From Actinomycetes bacterium (GTDB lineage: Bacteria; Actinomycetota; Acidimicrobiia; Acidimicrobiales; Acidimicrobiaceae): a stretch of 33,549 nt of DNA. Below the pieces are notes generated by a model that saw nothing but the letters and a program-made list of their open reading frames with translations, was not told the origin of the DNA and made no database searches. The stretch is from assembly GCA_021799035.1 (NCBI GenBank), contig JAJZBG010000025.1, forward strand, positions 1 through 33,549, read 5' to 3'. Made by a program: the position numbers and the translations under genes. Shown here one piece after another: positions 24,235-33,425 of the stretch (position 1 is its first letter; each line of letters starts with the position of its first letter).

Positions 24235-25101
24235 ATGAAAATTGCTATGACAAGAGAGCGCATGATGATAGACCTGCATACCCATTCGAGATTCTCCGAC
24301 GGATCCGACTCGCCGCAAGCAATAATCGAACTTGCCAAAGCAGCAGGCTGCCTGTGCGTAGCGCTTACAGACCATGACCGCGTAGACGGGGTCGAAATCG
24401 CCAGAGCACGAGCCGAGGAGTTGGGCTTGGGCTTCGTTCCAGGCGTTGAGATATCCTGCATCTACAAGACAGGAACCTTTCACCTTCTCGCCTATTTCCT
24501 CGAACCGATCCAGGGGCCTCTGCAGGATCGCCTTGCCGATATTCAGAACGCCAGAACCGACCGCAATAGACTCCTGGCCGCGAAACTTATCGAGGCCGGA
24601 TTTCCCATCAGCTGGGACGAACTGATAGAAGAAGCCGGAGGCCTGAATCTTGGAAGACCTCACTTTGCCGCGGTCATGCTGCGCAAAGGGATCGTCGCAT
24701 CGATCCAGGAGGCATTTGACAAGTACCTCGCCAAAGGAAGGCCATTTTACGTGCCAAAGGTTCTCTTGACTCCAAAAGAAGCAATAGAGCTGGCAGTTTC
24801 CTCCAACGCGCTGCCGGTTCTTGCCCACCCCAAGTCACTGGAAACCCAGGAAAGCGAACTTCCCTCTTACCTGAGAGAGCTAAAAGAATACGGCCTTGTG
24901 GGCGTCGAATCTTACTACGGACGATACAGCAAGAACGAGCGAAGCTCGCTGGCACAATTGGCAGGATCTCTATCGCTAGTCGCAACCGGCGGCTCAGACT
25001 ATCACGGAACATACAAGACTGGGCTCTCCATCGGCACCGGAGAGGGTGATCTGGAGGTTCCAGATTCTGTGCTGACTGAACTGGAGAATCGACTCAAATA
25101 G
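24235..25101 (+). CDS. PHP-domain phosphoesterase (TrpH/RNase AM-like)
   Basis: Metal-dependent phosphoesterase of the PHP family, 288 residues. Relatives act as 3',5'-nucleoside bisphosphate phosphatase or 5'-3' exonuclease on RNA ends. Metal ligands are visible in [11 protein letters not shown] (13-23), TDHD (45-48), PGVEISC (about 64-70), RPHFA, LAHPKS and GSDYHGT near the C-terminus. Several starts are possible: ATG at 24235, 24247, 24262 or 24265. The family usually begins a few residues before DLH, so 24262/24265 are real alternatives. Transcribed against the pur operon; its 3' end overlaps the 3' end of purL by 8 bp. Confidence 0.88.
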   Translation: MKIAMTRERMMIDLHTHSRFSDGSDSPQAIIELAKAAGCLCVALTDHDRVDGVEIARARAEELGLGFVPGVEISCIYKTGTFHLLAYFLEPIQGPLQDRLADIQNARTDRNRLLAAKLIEAGFPISWDELIEEAGGLNLGRPHFAAVMLRKGIVASIQEAFDKYLAKGRPFYVPKVLLTPKEAIELAVSSNALPVLAHPKSLETQESELPSYLRELKEYGLVGVESYYGRYSKNERSSLAQLAGSLSLVATGGSDYHGTYKTGLSIGTGEGDLEVPDSVLTELENRLK

Positions 25102-27307
25102 AGGAGTTCTGCCTCACAGCCTGGCGCAGCTCATCTAGGCCAAGATTCAAAAGGCCAGGTACGATAAGTCTGGAGTCCTTGACGTCACCTATCACGCTTC
25201 CCTTTAGATTGTGGCCCGAGACATAGCTGATCACCGATTCGGGATTGTCGGTCGCCACCAGAACCCGTGAAGGCGACTCTGAAAAGAGCTCAACGTGACC
25301 AGCCACGGCTCCCTCAAAAATCTCAACGCCAAATTGTCCTGCCAGCATCATTTCGGCAAGAGCTAGAGCCAGACCCCCATCTGAAATATCGTGAATTGCC
25401 GATATGGAGTACATGTCACCGTTGCGCACAAGGCCCTGGACCGCCACGATAAGTGACCGATGGATGTCCAGGTCCAGCCGGGGAAGCGCGCCAGACCTGT
25501 CGTTCTTCAACTGGTAGGCCCACCTAGATCCAGCTAGATTCCTCTCGGTTTCACCAACCAGCACAAGGTGGGTCTCCTTGGTGAAACCAATCCCTGGCGG
25601 ACGTGCGACCAAGGAGGGGACTATGCCAAGAGTGGTTACTACCGGGGTGGGATCGATGTCGGTGCCATTCGCCTCGTTGTAGAAAGAGACGTTTCCGCCG
25701 ACTACGGGAACGTCCAGCGCTTTGCACGCTTCAGCAATCCCATCGATGGCCTCAGACAGCTGCCACATAACGGTCGGATGCTCGGGATTTCCAAAGTTCA
25801 GACAGTCGACGAGACATGCGGGCTCGGCGCCAACCAGAGCTACATTGAGCGCCGATTCTGCAACCACGGTAGCAGCGCCCAGCCTTGGGTCCACAAAGCA
25901 CCAGCGCGAATTGCCGTCAGCTGAAGCTCCAATTCCCTTGCCTGTGTATCTAACGCCCGGCCCGGAAGCTTTGAGAAGCGTGGCATCCTGCCCCGGTTTC
26001 GTGACTGTATTCAGGAATAGCTGGTGGTCATATTGACGATAGACCCAAGCAGCGTCAAAGAGCATGGCTAGCAGGTCGCTGTTGAGATTCGAAGCATCAG
26101 CATTGGCGCCAGCCACCCTCGACCATCTCGCGTTCAGGTCTTCCGGTTCCTTCATCTCCCTGCGATACTTGGGAGCCTCGTCCGCCAGTGATGCAGCTGG
26201 CACTTCTGCCAGCAACTCTCCGTCTGGCTTGTCGAACACTCGCAAGAGCCCCACCTTGGCTCCAGACTTGAGGCTGACAGGATCTCGGACTATACCGACA
26301 ACGGAGGCCGATATTTGCCATTTGTTGGCAACTTCCATCACCTTGTCCAACGAGTCCGGCCTTACGATCGCCAGCATCCTCTCCTGGCTCTCCGACGTCA
26401 TGATCTCAAATGGCTCCATGTCCGACTCTCGAACTGGAATTTCCGAGACGTACACATCCATGCCCATCTCGGCGTTCGCAGCCGTCTCTGAGGTGGCGCA
26501 TGTTATGCCAGCTCCACCAAGATCTTGAATCCCAACGACGATTTTCATGTCGAGAAGTTCCAAGCACGCTTCAATGAGCTTCTTCTCCTCGTACGGGTCA
26601 CCCACCTGAACGCTGGGACGCTTCGCCGCACTTGATTCGTCAAACCCACTTGAAGCGAGGATAGAAACACCGCCAATCCCATCCCTGCCAGTAGAGGCGC
26701 CAAGCAGGACCGCAAGATTGCCAGCTCCCGAAGCTTTGGCCAGAACAAGCCGCTCTTTCGGCAGGATGCCAATTGCCGCAACATTTACCAAAGGATTTGC
26801 GCTGAAAGTCTCGTCAAAATCTATCTCGCCGCCGACGGTTGGGACGCCTACGGCGTTTCCATAACCGGAAATTCCGCTTACTACTCCTGAGAATATCCAG
26901 CGATTTTTCGAATCCGAAGTTGGTCCCATCCTTAGGGAATCGAATAGGGCAATCGGCCGAGCGCCCATCGTAAAAATGTCCCTGAGTATGCCTCCCACTC
27001 CTGTGGCAGCACCCTGATAGGGCTCTATCGCTGAGGGGTGATTGTGGCTCTCCATCCGTATGGCTACCGCTATCCCATCTCCGATATCGATAACGCCCGC
27101 ATTCTCGCCTGGGCCAACGAGCACTCTGTCACCTTGCGACGGAAGTCTCCCCAGATGGATTCGAGAGGATTTATACGAGCAGTGCTCGCTCCACATGACG
27201 GAGTACATTGCCAGCTCGAGATGGTTGGGCTCTCGGCCCAGAACTTCAACAATCATGTCGTATTCTGAATCAGTGAGCCCCAACGAGCTGTGCAGAGACA
27301 TTTCCAT
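25094..27307 (-). CDS. purL: Phosphoribosylformylglycinamidine synthase subunit PurL
   Basis: ATP-dependent synthetase subunit of FGAM synthase (step four of IMP synthesis). The 737-residue small form works with PurS and PurQ. Recognisable stretches: [16 protein letters not shown] near the N-terminus, [52 protein letters not shown] in the first half, and [24 protein letters not shown] and [13 protein letters not shown] in the second half. It does not carry its own glutaminase. Its ATG (27307, or 27301 two codons later) has a TAGTTT box six bases upstream, so it may have a separate promoter from purQ, which lies behind a plus-strand gene. Confidence 0.96.
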   Translation of the reverse strand: MEMSLHSSLGLTDSEYDMIVEVLGREPNHLELAMYSVMWSEHCSYKSSRIHLGRLPSQGDRVLVGPGENAGVIDIGDGIAVAIRMESHNHPSAIEPYQGAATGVGGILRDIFTMGARPIALFDSLRMGPTSDSKNRWIFSGVVSGISGYGNAVGVPTVGGEIDFDETFSANPLVNVAAIGILPKERLVLAKASGAGNLAVLLGASTGRDGIGGVSILASSGFDESSAAKRPSVQVGDPYEEKKLIEACLELLDMKIVVGIQDLGGAGITCATSETAANAEMGMDVYVSEIPVRESDMEPFEIMTSESQERMLAIVRPDSLDKVMEVANKWQISASVVGIVRDPVSLKSGAKVGLLRVFDKPDGELLAEVPAASLADEAPKYRREMKEPEDLNARWSRVAGANADASNLNSDLLAMLFDAAWVYRQYDHQLFLNTVTKPGQDATLLKASGPGVRYTGKGIGASADGNSRWCFVDPRLGAATVVAESALNVALVGAEPACLVDCLNFGNPEHPTVMWQLSEAIDGIAEACKALDVPVVGGNVSFYNEANGTDIDPTPVVTTLGIVPSLVARPPGIGFTKETHLVLVGETERNLAGSRWAYQLKNDRSGALPRLDLDIHRSLIVAVQGLVRNGDMYSISAIHDISDGGLALALAEMMLAGQFGVEIFEGAVAGHVELFSESPSRVLVATDNPESVISYVSGHNLKGSVIGDVKDSRLIVPGLLNLGLDELRQAVRQNSSI

Positions 27308-27319
27308 GACTACAAACTA
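27308..27319 (-). promoter_or_regulatory. Putative leaderless -10 box of purL
   Basis: TAGTTT (27319-27314) precedes the purL ATG at 27307 by exactly six bases. No ribosome-binding site is seen in between. It is one of the clearest members of the TAnnnT group in this window. Confidence 0.42.
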
Positions 27320-27374
27320 GAGGTAAATTCCGACCATGCCCTAATTATCAAGCTGCTTGAAAAGCTACGACGAG

Positions 27375-27389
27375 ATCGGTGAGACCGAT
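27375..27389. repeat. Inverted repeats in the purL/hypothetical intergenic region
   Basis: ATCGGT-GAG-ACCGAT forms a perfect 6-bp hairpin or operator-like dyad 68 bp upstream of purL. A second dyad, GGGAA-A-TTCCC, lies at 27426-27436. The 229-bp gap also has an AT-rich stretch with seven Ts near 27463, in front of the plus-strand gene. A purine-responsive site here would make sense, but I know of no matching consensus. Confidence 0.35.
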
Positions 27390-27536
27390 TGATCTGAGCG
27401 ATTCGATTATTAGACGCAGTTATCAGGGAAATTCCCGCCGCAATTGAGTAATATATTGTGTTTTTTTGCTTAATTCTTCTTTCTCTCTAATATGCAGATT
27501 TTTCCAGTTAGTTGTTTAAGTGCTACTACTTAATGC

Positions 27537-27986
27537 ATGGTTACAAATACTCCTCACAAAAGACAGCCATTCTCTTCTGAACAGAGCGAACCCCTTTCAG
27601 ATGGCAGAGAGCAGAGCAAGATAGTCCGACGGTATTTGGAGGCAATTGAGCTATCCAAACCTAGGCGAGGACGTAAGAGAACCTTGGAGTCGATAACGCG
27701 ACAATTGAACTCCATTGACACCTCGATAAAGAACACTCACCCCCTGAACCGATTGCATCTGACACAGAAGAAGATCGAGCTGACGCAAGAGTTGGAACGA
27801 ATGAAAAACAGCCCGGATCTCGGCGAGCTTGAAAACCAGTTTGTCACCATTGCTATGGACTACTCGCAAAGAAAGGGAATCTCATTCCCGGCATGGAAAG
27901 AGCTTGGCGTGAGCTCCGAAGTCCTTGCGAGAGCAGGAATCGCCCCTTCTGGCAAGCTGGAGAGGAGAAACCGATCGCGGAGCTAG
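27537..27986 (+). CDS. Conserved hypothetical basic coiled-coil protein
   Basis: 149 residues, very basic and helical. It contains KPRRGRKRTLESITRQLNSI (41-60), then a helical hairpin with HPLNRLHLTQKKIELTQELERM, and YSQRKGISFPAWKELGVSSE near the C-terminus. I recall similar uncharacterised proteins in many actinobacteria with a GRKRT-x-E-S-I segment and an SxRKGIS-x-AW-x-E-GV ending, but no function. The SRKGIS/AWxEVGV ending recalls the H-NS/Lsr2-like or histone-like DNA-binding C-termini; that is only a suggestion. It interrupts the minus-strand purine genes between purQ and purL and ends 66 bp from the purQ stop. No strong ribosome-binding site. Confidence 0.75.
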   Translation: MVTNTPHKRQPFSSEQSEPLSDGREQSKIVRRYLEAIELSKPRRGRKRTLESITRQLNSIDTSIKNTHPLNRLHLTQKKIELTQELERMKNSPDLGELENQFVTIAMDYSQRKGISFPAWKELGVSSEVLARAGIAPSGKLERRNRSRS

Positions 27987-28052
27987 GCCAAACGAGCACA
28001 TTGTGCGCCAGCGAGTTCTTTCCGCAGTTGCTTTTGCAGACTGCCAGTACGG

Positions 28053-28718
28053 CTAGAGGTTTGAAGCGTAAGATTTAAGGATTTGGAGGCCGTCAATCGA
28101 CCCTAAAAGGTCGTCGCACGCCCTTTCCGGATGGGGCATCATTCCGACTACATTGCCCTCTTTTGAACAAATACCCGCAATGGAATTCATAGATCCGTTT
28201 GGATTTTCAAGGTACCTGAGCACAACCTGATTGTTCGCTTCAAGACTCTCGAGAGTCTTGAGATCACAGGTGTAGTTGCCTTCGAAGTGGTTGATAGGAA
28301 GCCTCAGCTTTTCACCCTTATGGGCCAGCGAGGTCGCACAAGAGGTGGTGTTTGCAACTTCGAGCTCAACCTCCTGGCACAGAAATTTCAGCCTGGCATT
28401 CTTCTGAAGCGCTCCAGGCAGAAGGCCGGCTTCAGTGAGAATTTGAAACCCGTTACAGATGCCCAGCACCGGCTTACCCTGCCCGGCAAAATCTATCACT
28501 GACGACATTACGGGTGAAAACCTGGCAATGGCCCCAGGCCTCAGGTAGTCGCCATGAGCGAAGCCTCCCGGAAGGATGACTCCTGAAATCTCTCCGAGGT
28601 CGGACCGCCCGTGCCATATGAACTCAGTTTCAATGCCTGAGTTGTTTAGAACCTGCGCTACGTCATGCTCGCAGTTCGAACCGGGAAATACTACTATTCC
28701 AACTCGCTTGCTAGTCAA
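28053..28718 (-). CDS. purQ: Phosphoribosylformylglycinamidine synthase subunit PurQ
   Basis: Glutaminase subunit of FGAM synthase supplying ammonia to PurL; 221 residues. Class I GATase triad: Cys88 in LGICNGFQIL, with His196 and Glu198 in MPHPERA. N-terminus VGIVVFPGSNCEHD and ILPGGFAHGDYLRPGAI are typical. The TTG start at 28718 directly abuts the TAG of purS. Downstream the plus-strand small-protein gene intervenes before purL. Confidence 0.95.
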   Translation of the reverse strand: MTSKRVGIVVFPGSNCEHDVAQVLNNSGIETEFIWHGRSDLGEISGVILPGGFAHGDYLRPGAIARFSPVMSSVIDFAGQGKPVLGICNGFQILTEAGLLPGALQKNARLKFLCQEVELEVANTTSCATSLAHKGEKLRLPINHFEGNYTCDLKTLESLEANNQVVLRYLENPNGSMNSIAGICSKEGNVVGMMPHPERACDDLLGSIDGLQILKSYASNL

Positions 28719-28970
28719 CTAGGCCTCTTCGAGCTCAACCATCACATCTTCAAGAACTGGATTCGAGAGCAGTGAAGTGGCAATCTCGAAAACTCTGTGT
28801 GTGGCGACATCCCTTGACTCGGCATCCACAGACATCGAAATCACTTTGCCCATCCTGACGTCGGTTACACCCGGATAGCCAAGAGCATTAATCGCCTCTG
28901 ACACCGTGTGCCCCTCGGGATCTGCAATTCCGTGACGCAGCCACACTTCAACTTTTGCTCGAAATCTCAT
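28719..28970 (-). CDS. purS: Phosphoribosylformylglycinamidine synthase subunit PurS
   Basis: Small (83 residues) structural subunit that bridges PurQ and PurL in the FGAM synthase complex. The sequence FRAKVEVWLRHGIADPEGHT, then ALGYPGVTDVRMGK, is the standard PurS pattern, with the conserved YPGV-x-V-R-GK core. AGGAAG precedes the ATG. It is 55 bp downstream of purC and abuts purQ. Confidence 0.95.
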   Translation of the reverse strand: MRFRAKVEVWLRHGIADPEGHTVSEAINALGYPGVTDVRMGKVISMSVDAESRDVATHRVFEIATSLLSNPVLEDVMVELEEA

Positions 28971-29025
28971 CGACTTCCTATCCAGACAGAGCTAAGGCGA
29001 ACCATTCAAGGTTGCCGCAATGCTT

Positions 29026-29898
29026 CTAGCCTAAGAATTCTCTGCCGCTAATCCGTTCATAAACTGCTATGTACCTGTTTCTCAGCGATTCTTGAACTGC
29101 GTTCGGGAGAGCAGGCGGAGGGGGAACCTTATTCCACCCCGTGGACTCGAGCCAGTCACGAAGGGGCTGTTTGTCATATGCAGTAGGCTCCCCACCGGAA
29201 AGCAGTTCGCTTGCCTCCCATATCCTGGAAGAATCAGGAGTCAGGACCTCGTCACAAACAGCGATCTCCTCGTCAATGAAACCAAACTCGAATTTTGTAT
29301 CAGCAAGAATCACGCCCGCATCCTCGGCCCTTTTGGCCCCCAGCCGGTAGATCTCCAAAGACAGCTCTCGAACCTTTGCAGCTGACTCCTTCCCGACAAT
29401 CTCGGCAGCCTGTTCATAAGAGATATTGATGTCATGACCGCTCTCAGCCTTGGTGGACGGGGTGAACAAGGGCTCGGGCAGCTTCATCCCCGCGGACAGC
29501 CCAGACGGCATCGGCCGGCCATGCACCGTCTGAGATTGCTGATACTCTTTCAACGCCGAACCGGCGAGGTATCCCCTCACAATGCACTCAATTGGCAACA
29601 TCCGTGCCTCTTTAACCAGCATCGCCCGACCACGAAACTCCGCTGGAAGCTCCTCTCCTAGCTCCCGCTTCGTTGGGTTGGCCGTGACAAGATGATTAGG
29701 GAATCGATCTCCGAGGTACTCAAACCAAAATGCGCTCATTGCAGTCAGCACTTTGCCCTTATCTCTTATCTCTTCCTGCATGACGACATCGAAAGCGGAA
29801 ACCCTGTCTGAAGCAACCATCAACAGAAGCCGGTCCTCAGGAGTCCCAACTCGATACAGGTCTCTTACTTTTCCCTGGTGAATGAGCTTTAGTGCCAA
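29026..29898 (-). CDS. purC: Phosphoribosylaminoimidazole-succinocarboxamide synthase (SAICAR synthetase)
   Basis: Joins aspartate to CAIR with ATP in IMP synthesis. About 290 residues from the TTG at 29898. Motifs: GKVRDLY at the N-terminus, VASDRVSAFDVVM, NHLVTANP, ECIVRGYLAGSALKEY (the family signature region) and ADTKFEFGF followed by DEVLTPDSSRIW. The frame opens further upstream, to 30006, but that part (with FALPVKVIACRFW) has no family counterpart. The TTG with a purine-rich GAGAAGAG in front gives the expected length. First gene of the purC-purS-purQ group. Confidence 0.93.
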   Translation of the reverse strand: MALKLIHQGKVRDLYRVGTPEDRLLLMVASDRVSAFDVVMQEEIRDKGKVLTAMSAFWFEYLGDRFPNHLVTANPTKRELGEELPAEFRGRAMLVKEARMLPIECIVRGYLAGSALKEYQQSQTVHGRPMPSGLSAGMKLPEPLFTPSTKAESGHDINISYEQAAEIVGKESAAKVRELSLEIYRLGAKRAEDAGVILADTKFEFGFIDEEIAVCDEVLTPDSSRIWEASELLSGGEPTAYDKQPLRDWLESTGWNKVPPPPALPNAVQESLRNRYIAVYERISGREFLG

Positions 29899-30199
29899 AT
29901 CTCTTCTCAGATCTATCTCGCAATGGCCATCAATTTCAAAAGAATCGCGCGGTTTGAGCCAGAACCTGCAGGCTATCACCTTGACCGGTAAAGCAAATGC
30001 AATCAACCGCTGGTTCCGGCAACTCAGGAAGGCCCCTTTCGCGCCCTCAGTCTAGCTCAGGCAATGGCGAGACTTCTAAGAAAGCAAAGCTTCGAGCGTC
30101 AAACGCGTGTTCTCGAACTCGTCGAGCTGAAAGGCAGGCCGCTCTCTGGAACAACCTGGCTCCAAAACAGCTTTCACTGCGGCCTTCACCAAAGAGTTT

Positions 30200-30234
30200 T
30201 TGAAATTTACATAGATTCAACTATGCTTTTTCCC
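30200..30234 (+). promoter_or_regulatory. Promoter of the marR gene, probably leaderless
   Basis: TTGAAA (30200-30205), 16 bp, TATGCT (30222-30227), then seven bases to the ATG at 30235. It is the best complete -35/-10 pair I see in the window. It places transcription start on or next to the ATG and supports the shorter MarR start. Confidence 0.55.
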
Positions 30235-30720
30235 ATGCCTGATGAAGCGCGACAAGCGACAATCACAATGCGTGAAGTTTCGCAATGTTTGTTTTCATTA
30301 GTGATCTCAATCGCCCACGGAATGCCTCGGGACGTTAGCAGAACTGGCGTGGCAACTCTCAACACTTTGGCAAGATCAGGACCCCTCCGGATCACCCGGC
30401 TCGCAGATCTCGAAGGAGTCGCCCAACCCTCGATGACCTTGCTGATTGACAAACTTGAGCGACTTGGGCTGGTGGAGCGCAGACGCGACTCCAGTGACAG
30501 GAGGGCAATCTTGATCTCACTCACACCGCCAGGATTGTCCTACCTTCACGAGCGCGAGAAGATCGGAGTCGAACGCCTGGCCCAGCTCATCGGCGATCTT
30601 CAAGAAGAGCACGCTCGCATGCTCGCCAGTGCCCTGCCGGCTATAGCCAGCTTAAGCCAGTCTGCAAGTGAAGTCTCCGGCAAGCAAAATCCTCAACCAA
30701 GAAGGGCTGCAGTCCATTGA
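30235..30720 (+). CDS. MarR family transcriptional regulator
   Basis: Winged-helix DNA-binding regulator, 161 residues from the ATG at 30235. The open frame begins earlier, at 30064, but the extra 57 residues are unlike MarR proteins and a promoter sits right before 30235. The MarR fold is seen in ITRLADLEGVAQPSMTLLID (recognition helix), then the wing LVERRRDSSDRRAILISLTP with the conserved D-x-R-R. The stop overlaps the start of the MFS exporter gene by 2-3 bp. The usual reading is that it represses its own operon until an effector (drug or phenolic) binds. Effector unknown. Confidence 0.9.
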   Translation: MPDEARQATITMREVSQCLFSLVISIAHGMPRDVSRTGVATLNTLARSGPLRITRLADLEGVAQPSMTLLIDKLERLGLVERRRDSSDRRAILISLTPPGLSYLHEREKIGVERLAQLIGDLQEEHARMLASALPAIASLSQSASEVSGKQNPQPRRAAVH

Positions 30721-31958
30721 GCATGAACCGTAGCCAGGAATCGAGTCCCTTCCATCAACCAAAAGCTGTCTGGGCCGTTGCCTTCGCATGCGTGGTGTCA
30801 TTCATGGGAATAGGCCTCGTTGACCCTATACTGCCGGCACTCGCCAGCGAACTGCATGCAACACCAAGCAGTGTTGAGCTGCTCTTCACCAGCTATTTAA
30901 TAGTCACGGCTGTAGCGATGCTCATCACAGGCTGGGTATCGAGCAGGATAGGGCCCAAGTACACCCTTGTAGCCGGGCTGTTTCTCATCGTGACATTCAG
31001 CGCCTTTGCGGGGGCGTCCAACAGCATTGGCGGCATTGTTGGCTTCAGGGCTGGCTGGGGTGTCGGCAATGCCCTATTCATAGCGACCTCGCTCGCAGTG
31101 ATTGTGGCATCGGCAAGCGGGGGGTTCTCGGGTGCCATTATCCTTTACGAGACCGCCCTTGGAGTCGGGATAGGCTTGGGTCCACTGGTCGGAGGCGAGC
31201 TGGGAGGTATTTCCTGGAGAGGCCCGTTCTTCGGCGTCACGGTGCTGATGTCAATATCTCTGCTGGCCACGCTGCTCTTGGTAGAGAAAAGCCCCAAGCC
31301 CACTAGGCGCACATCTTTGGCAGAACCGATCAAAGCGCTCAAACACAGGGGCTTACTGATCATGAGCATCACCGCCCTCTGCTATAACTGGGGGTTTTTC
31401 ACATTGCTGGCATACACTCCCTTCCCAATGCACCTGAGCATCCATCAACTTGGTTACACTTTCACCGGCTGGGGCGTGCTTGTGGCGATCTTTGCAATCT
31501 TCGTGGCTCCCAGGCTTCAAGAGTTGTTTGGCACCGCCAAGACCCTTTACGTGAATCTTGCACTGCTGTCAGCAGACCTAGTGGCAATCGCAGTCTTTAC
31601 GTCGTCGAAAACAGTCCTCATCATCGCCGTGATCCTCTCCGGTGTCTTCGTCGGGATCAACAACACCTTGACGACCCAAGCAGTCATGCTTGTCTCGCCA
31701 GTCGAACGATCGCTAGCCTCAGCCGCATACGGCTTCGTAAGGTTCATCGGAGGAGGATTGGCGCCTTTCGTGGCAGCGAAGCTTGCGAGCAATTACAACG
31801 TCCACGTTCCCTTCTACCTAGGGGCGGTGAGCGTGGCGGCTGGCATCCTAGTCCTGTCCAAGGGGCACTCGCTCCTGGAAGCTGCGGAGCTGCCTCATGG
31901 GAAGAGCATCGAGATTCCCCCGGGGACTCCCGATACCCAGGTTGTCTTGGACAGATAG
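30717..31958 (+). CDS. MFS family exporter (DHA1-like)
   Basis: 413-residue major facilitator superfamily protein with about twelve membrane helices. Loop 2-3 has the MFS motif A region (SSRIGPKYTLVAG). ETALGVGIGLGPLVGGELGG in helix 5 matches motif C of drug-antiport type exporters. The start is TTG at 30717 overlapping the marR stop, or ATG at 30723, which gives a two-residue shorter protein. Coupled to a MarR regulator, so drug or toxic compound efflux is the likely role; substrate unknown. The last ~35 residues are polar and cytoplasmic. Confidence 0.9.
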   Translation: MSMNRSQESSPFHQPKAVWAVAFACVVSFMGIGLVDPILPALASELHATPSSVELLFTSYLIVTAVAMLITGWVSSRIGPKYTLVAGLFLIVTFSAFAGASNSIGGIVGFRAGWGVGNALFIATSLAVIVASASGGFSGAIILYETALGVGIGLGPLVGGELGGISWRGPFFGVTVLMSISLLATLLLVEKSPKPTRRTSLAEPIKALKHRGLLIMSITALCYNWGFFTLLAYTPFPMHLSIHQLGYTFTGWGVLVAIFAIFVAPRLQELFGTAKTLYVNLALLSADLVAIAVFTSSKTVLIIAVILSGVFVGINNTLTTQAVMLVSPVERSLASAAYGFVRFIGGGLAPFVAAKLASNYNVHVPFYLGAVSVAAGILVLSKGHSLLEAAELPHGKSIEIPPGTPDTQVVLDR

Positions 31959-32101
31959 AGTCTGCAAACTCACGAGAACTTTCCAATCTGCGTTGAGCCA
32001 GATCTCGGCCGGAGCCACGAGTCAATAGCAAACTCCGTGGTCAGAACGGTAAATGTACTCTGGACTATCACTTTCTGTTGGAACTATTATGCGTGAATGA
32101 C

Positions 32102-32200
32102 ATGGCTTTCGCCGGTTTATTCTGCAAAGCTTTTGCTGACAGAGAAGAGGGTCTCCCGACCGGAAAAGCCAGTCCATTGCCTGTGGCTTTGCGGAGGTGA
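32102..32200 (+). CDS. Possible small upstream ORF (32 codons)
   Basis: ATG at 32102 opens a 32-codon frame (start MAFAGLFCKAF, end LPVALRR). Its TGA overlaps the possible GTG start of the next gene at 32197. Translational coupling or a leader peptide is possible, but the frame may be chance: no clear ribosome-binding site, and nothing recognisable in the peptide. The rest of the 31959-32205 gap shows no gene. Confidence 0.2.
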   Translation: MAFAGLFCKAFADREEGLPTGKASPLPVALRR

Positions 32201-32205
32201 CGACT

Positions 32206-33363
32206 ATGGCAAAGCGGATTCTCATAGGAGGGGTTGACCAAGTCGGTGTTCAGGAGCTCAAGGAGTTGGCGAGCCCACATGAGGGCCCTTGCGTCTCAAT
32301 ATTTATGCCAACCCACCGAACCGGTCCAGACACTCAACAAGATCCAGTGCTCCTTGCCGAGTTACTCGATGATGCGGCCGCGCAGCTGAGCTCCCAGGGC
32401 CTCAGCGAAAACGAGGTTGACGAGATCCTTGCTCCTCACAGGACTATCGTCGATGACGGCGAGTTCTGGAAATACCCTGCTGACGGTCTTGCCTTATACT
32501 GCGCACCATCGTATCATCGCCGCTTCAAGGTGCAGCTGACCCTCACAGAGGCCGTCAACACCGGGACTTCGTTTCTCATCCGTCAACTTCTGCCACTTTT
32601 GACCAGCGACACCAGGTTCTATCTACTTGCGATATCCCAGAATCACGTCAAGCTTTACCAAGCAACGGAACACACCATGGAAGAGATGAAGCTCGGCCCC
32701 ATCCCTGGAAGCATGGATCAAGCACTGGAAGGCGAGGTGTTCCAACGCCAGGTGCAATACCGGTCGGTCAATAACAGGACTATTCAGTATTTCGGCTCCG
32801 GAACTGGAGGAGAGGTCGAAAAGCAAAGCGTAGAAAGATTCCTTCGCGCCATTGACCATGGCGTCATTGAGCAACTCGGCACAGACCGCCATCCTCTGGT
32901 ACTTGCTTCTGTGGCGTATTATGCACCGCTTTATCGAGAAATGAGCAACTACCCCAATGTTGTTGAAGAGTGCGTTGAGGGAAACCATGACTACGAGAAC
33001 CCCAGAGAGCTGCACGAGCACGCGTGGCCGATTGTCGCGCCTTATCTCGAAGCTGCACGCCGCCAAGCGCTGGAACGGCTGCATGAAGCTCCAACCGCAC
33101 GAATAGCGACCATAATATCTGATGTGGTCGCTTCGGCCAGGGAAGGCGGCGTTGACACCCTTCTGGTCACCGCAGGGCCTCCTGTGTGGGGAAGAGTAGA
33201 CCCAGCCACCGAAGTGGTGGAAGAGCTCGAGGAACCCGGAGAAGACGCTGAAGACCTATTGGAAAGCGCCGCGGCTTTCACGTTGTTGAATGACGGAAAG
33301 GTCTTTGCAGTGGATCCTGCCGAACTCGATGGCGCCAGAATAGCGGCGATCCTCAGGTTCTGA
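32206..33363 (+). CDS. baeRF-type (bacterial archaeo-eukaryotic release factor-like) protein
   Basis: 385 residues from the ATG at 32206, which has GGAGG eight bases upstream (a GTG at 32197 is also in frame). The N-terminal stretch LKELASPHEGPCVSIFMPTH, a middle ADGLALYCAP strand, the PLLPLLTSDTRFYLLAISQN segment and a C-terminal AAAFTLLNDGKVFAVDPAEL are the pattern I recognise as the baeRF family. Members are related to the eRF1/Pelota release factors and are thought to act in ribosome rescue or stress, but their role is poorly known. A GGQ-like tripeptide is not visible. No neighbour helps. Family assignment is from memory; function is open. Confidence 0.7.
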   Translation: MAKRILIGGVDQVGVQELKELASPHEGPCVSIFMPTHRTGPDTQQDPVLLAELLDDAAAQLSSQGLSENEVDEILAPHRTIVDDGEFWKYPADGLALYCAPSYHRRFKVQLTLTEAVNTGTSFLIRQLLPLLTSDTRFYLLAISQNHVKLYQATEHTMEEMKLGPIPGSMDQALEGEVFQRQVQYRSVNNRTIQYFGSGTGGEVEKQSVERFLRAIDHGVIEQLGTDRHPLVLASVAYYAPLYREMSNYPNVVEECVEGNHDYENPRELHEHAWPIVAPYLEAARRQALERLHEAPTARIATIISDVVASAREGGVDTLLVTAGPPVWGRVDPATEVVEELEEPGEDAEDLLESAAAFTLLNDGKVFAVDPAELDGARIAAILRF

Positions 33364-33425
33364 GCGACTCCGTACGAGGCTTAACCGGCTATTTTCGCGC
33401 TGTCCAAACAAAAGGCTTTGGCGCA

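Noticed and set aside
24208-24828. 206-codon minus-strand frame across the PHP gene
   Set aside because: It is antisense to the PHP metal-binding motifs and has no recognisable domain.
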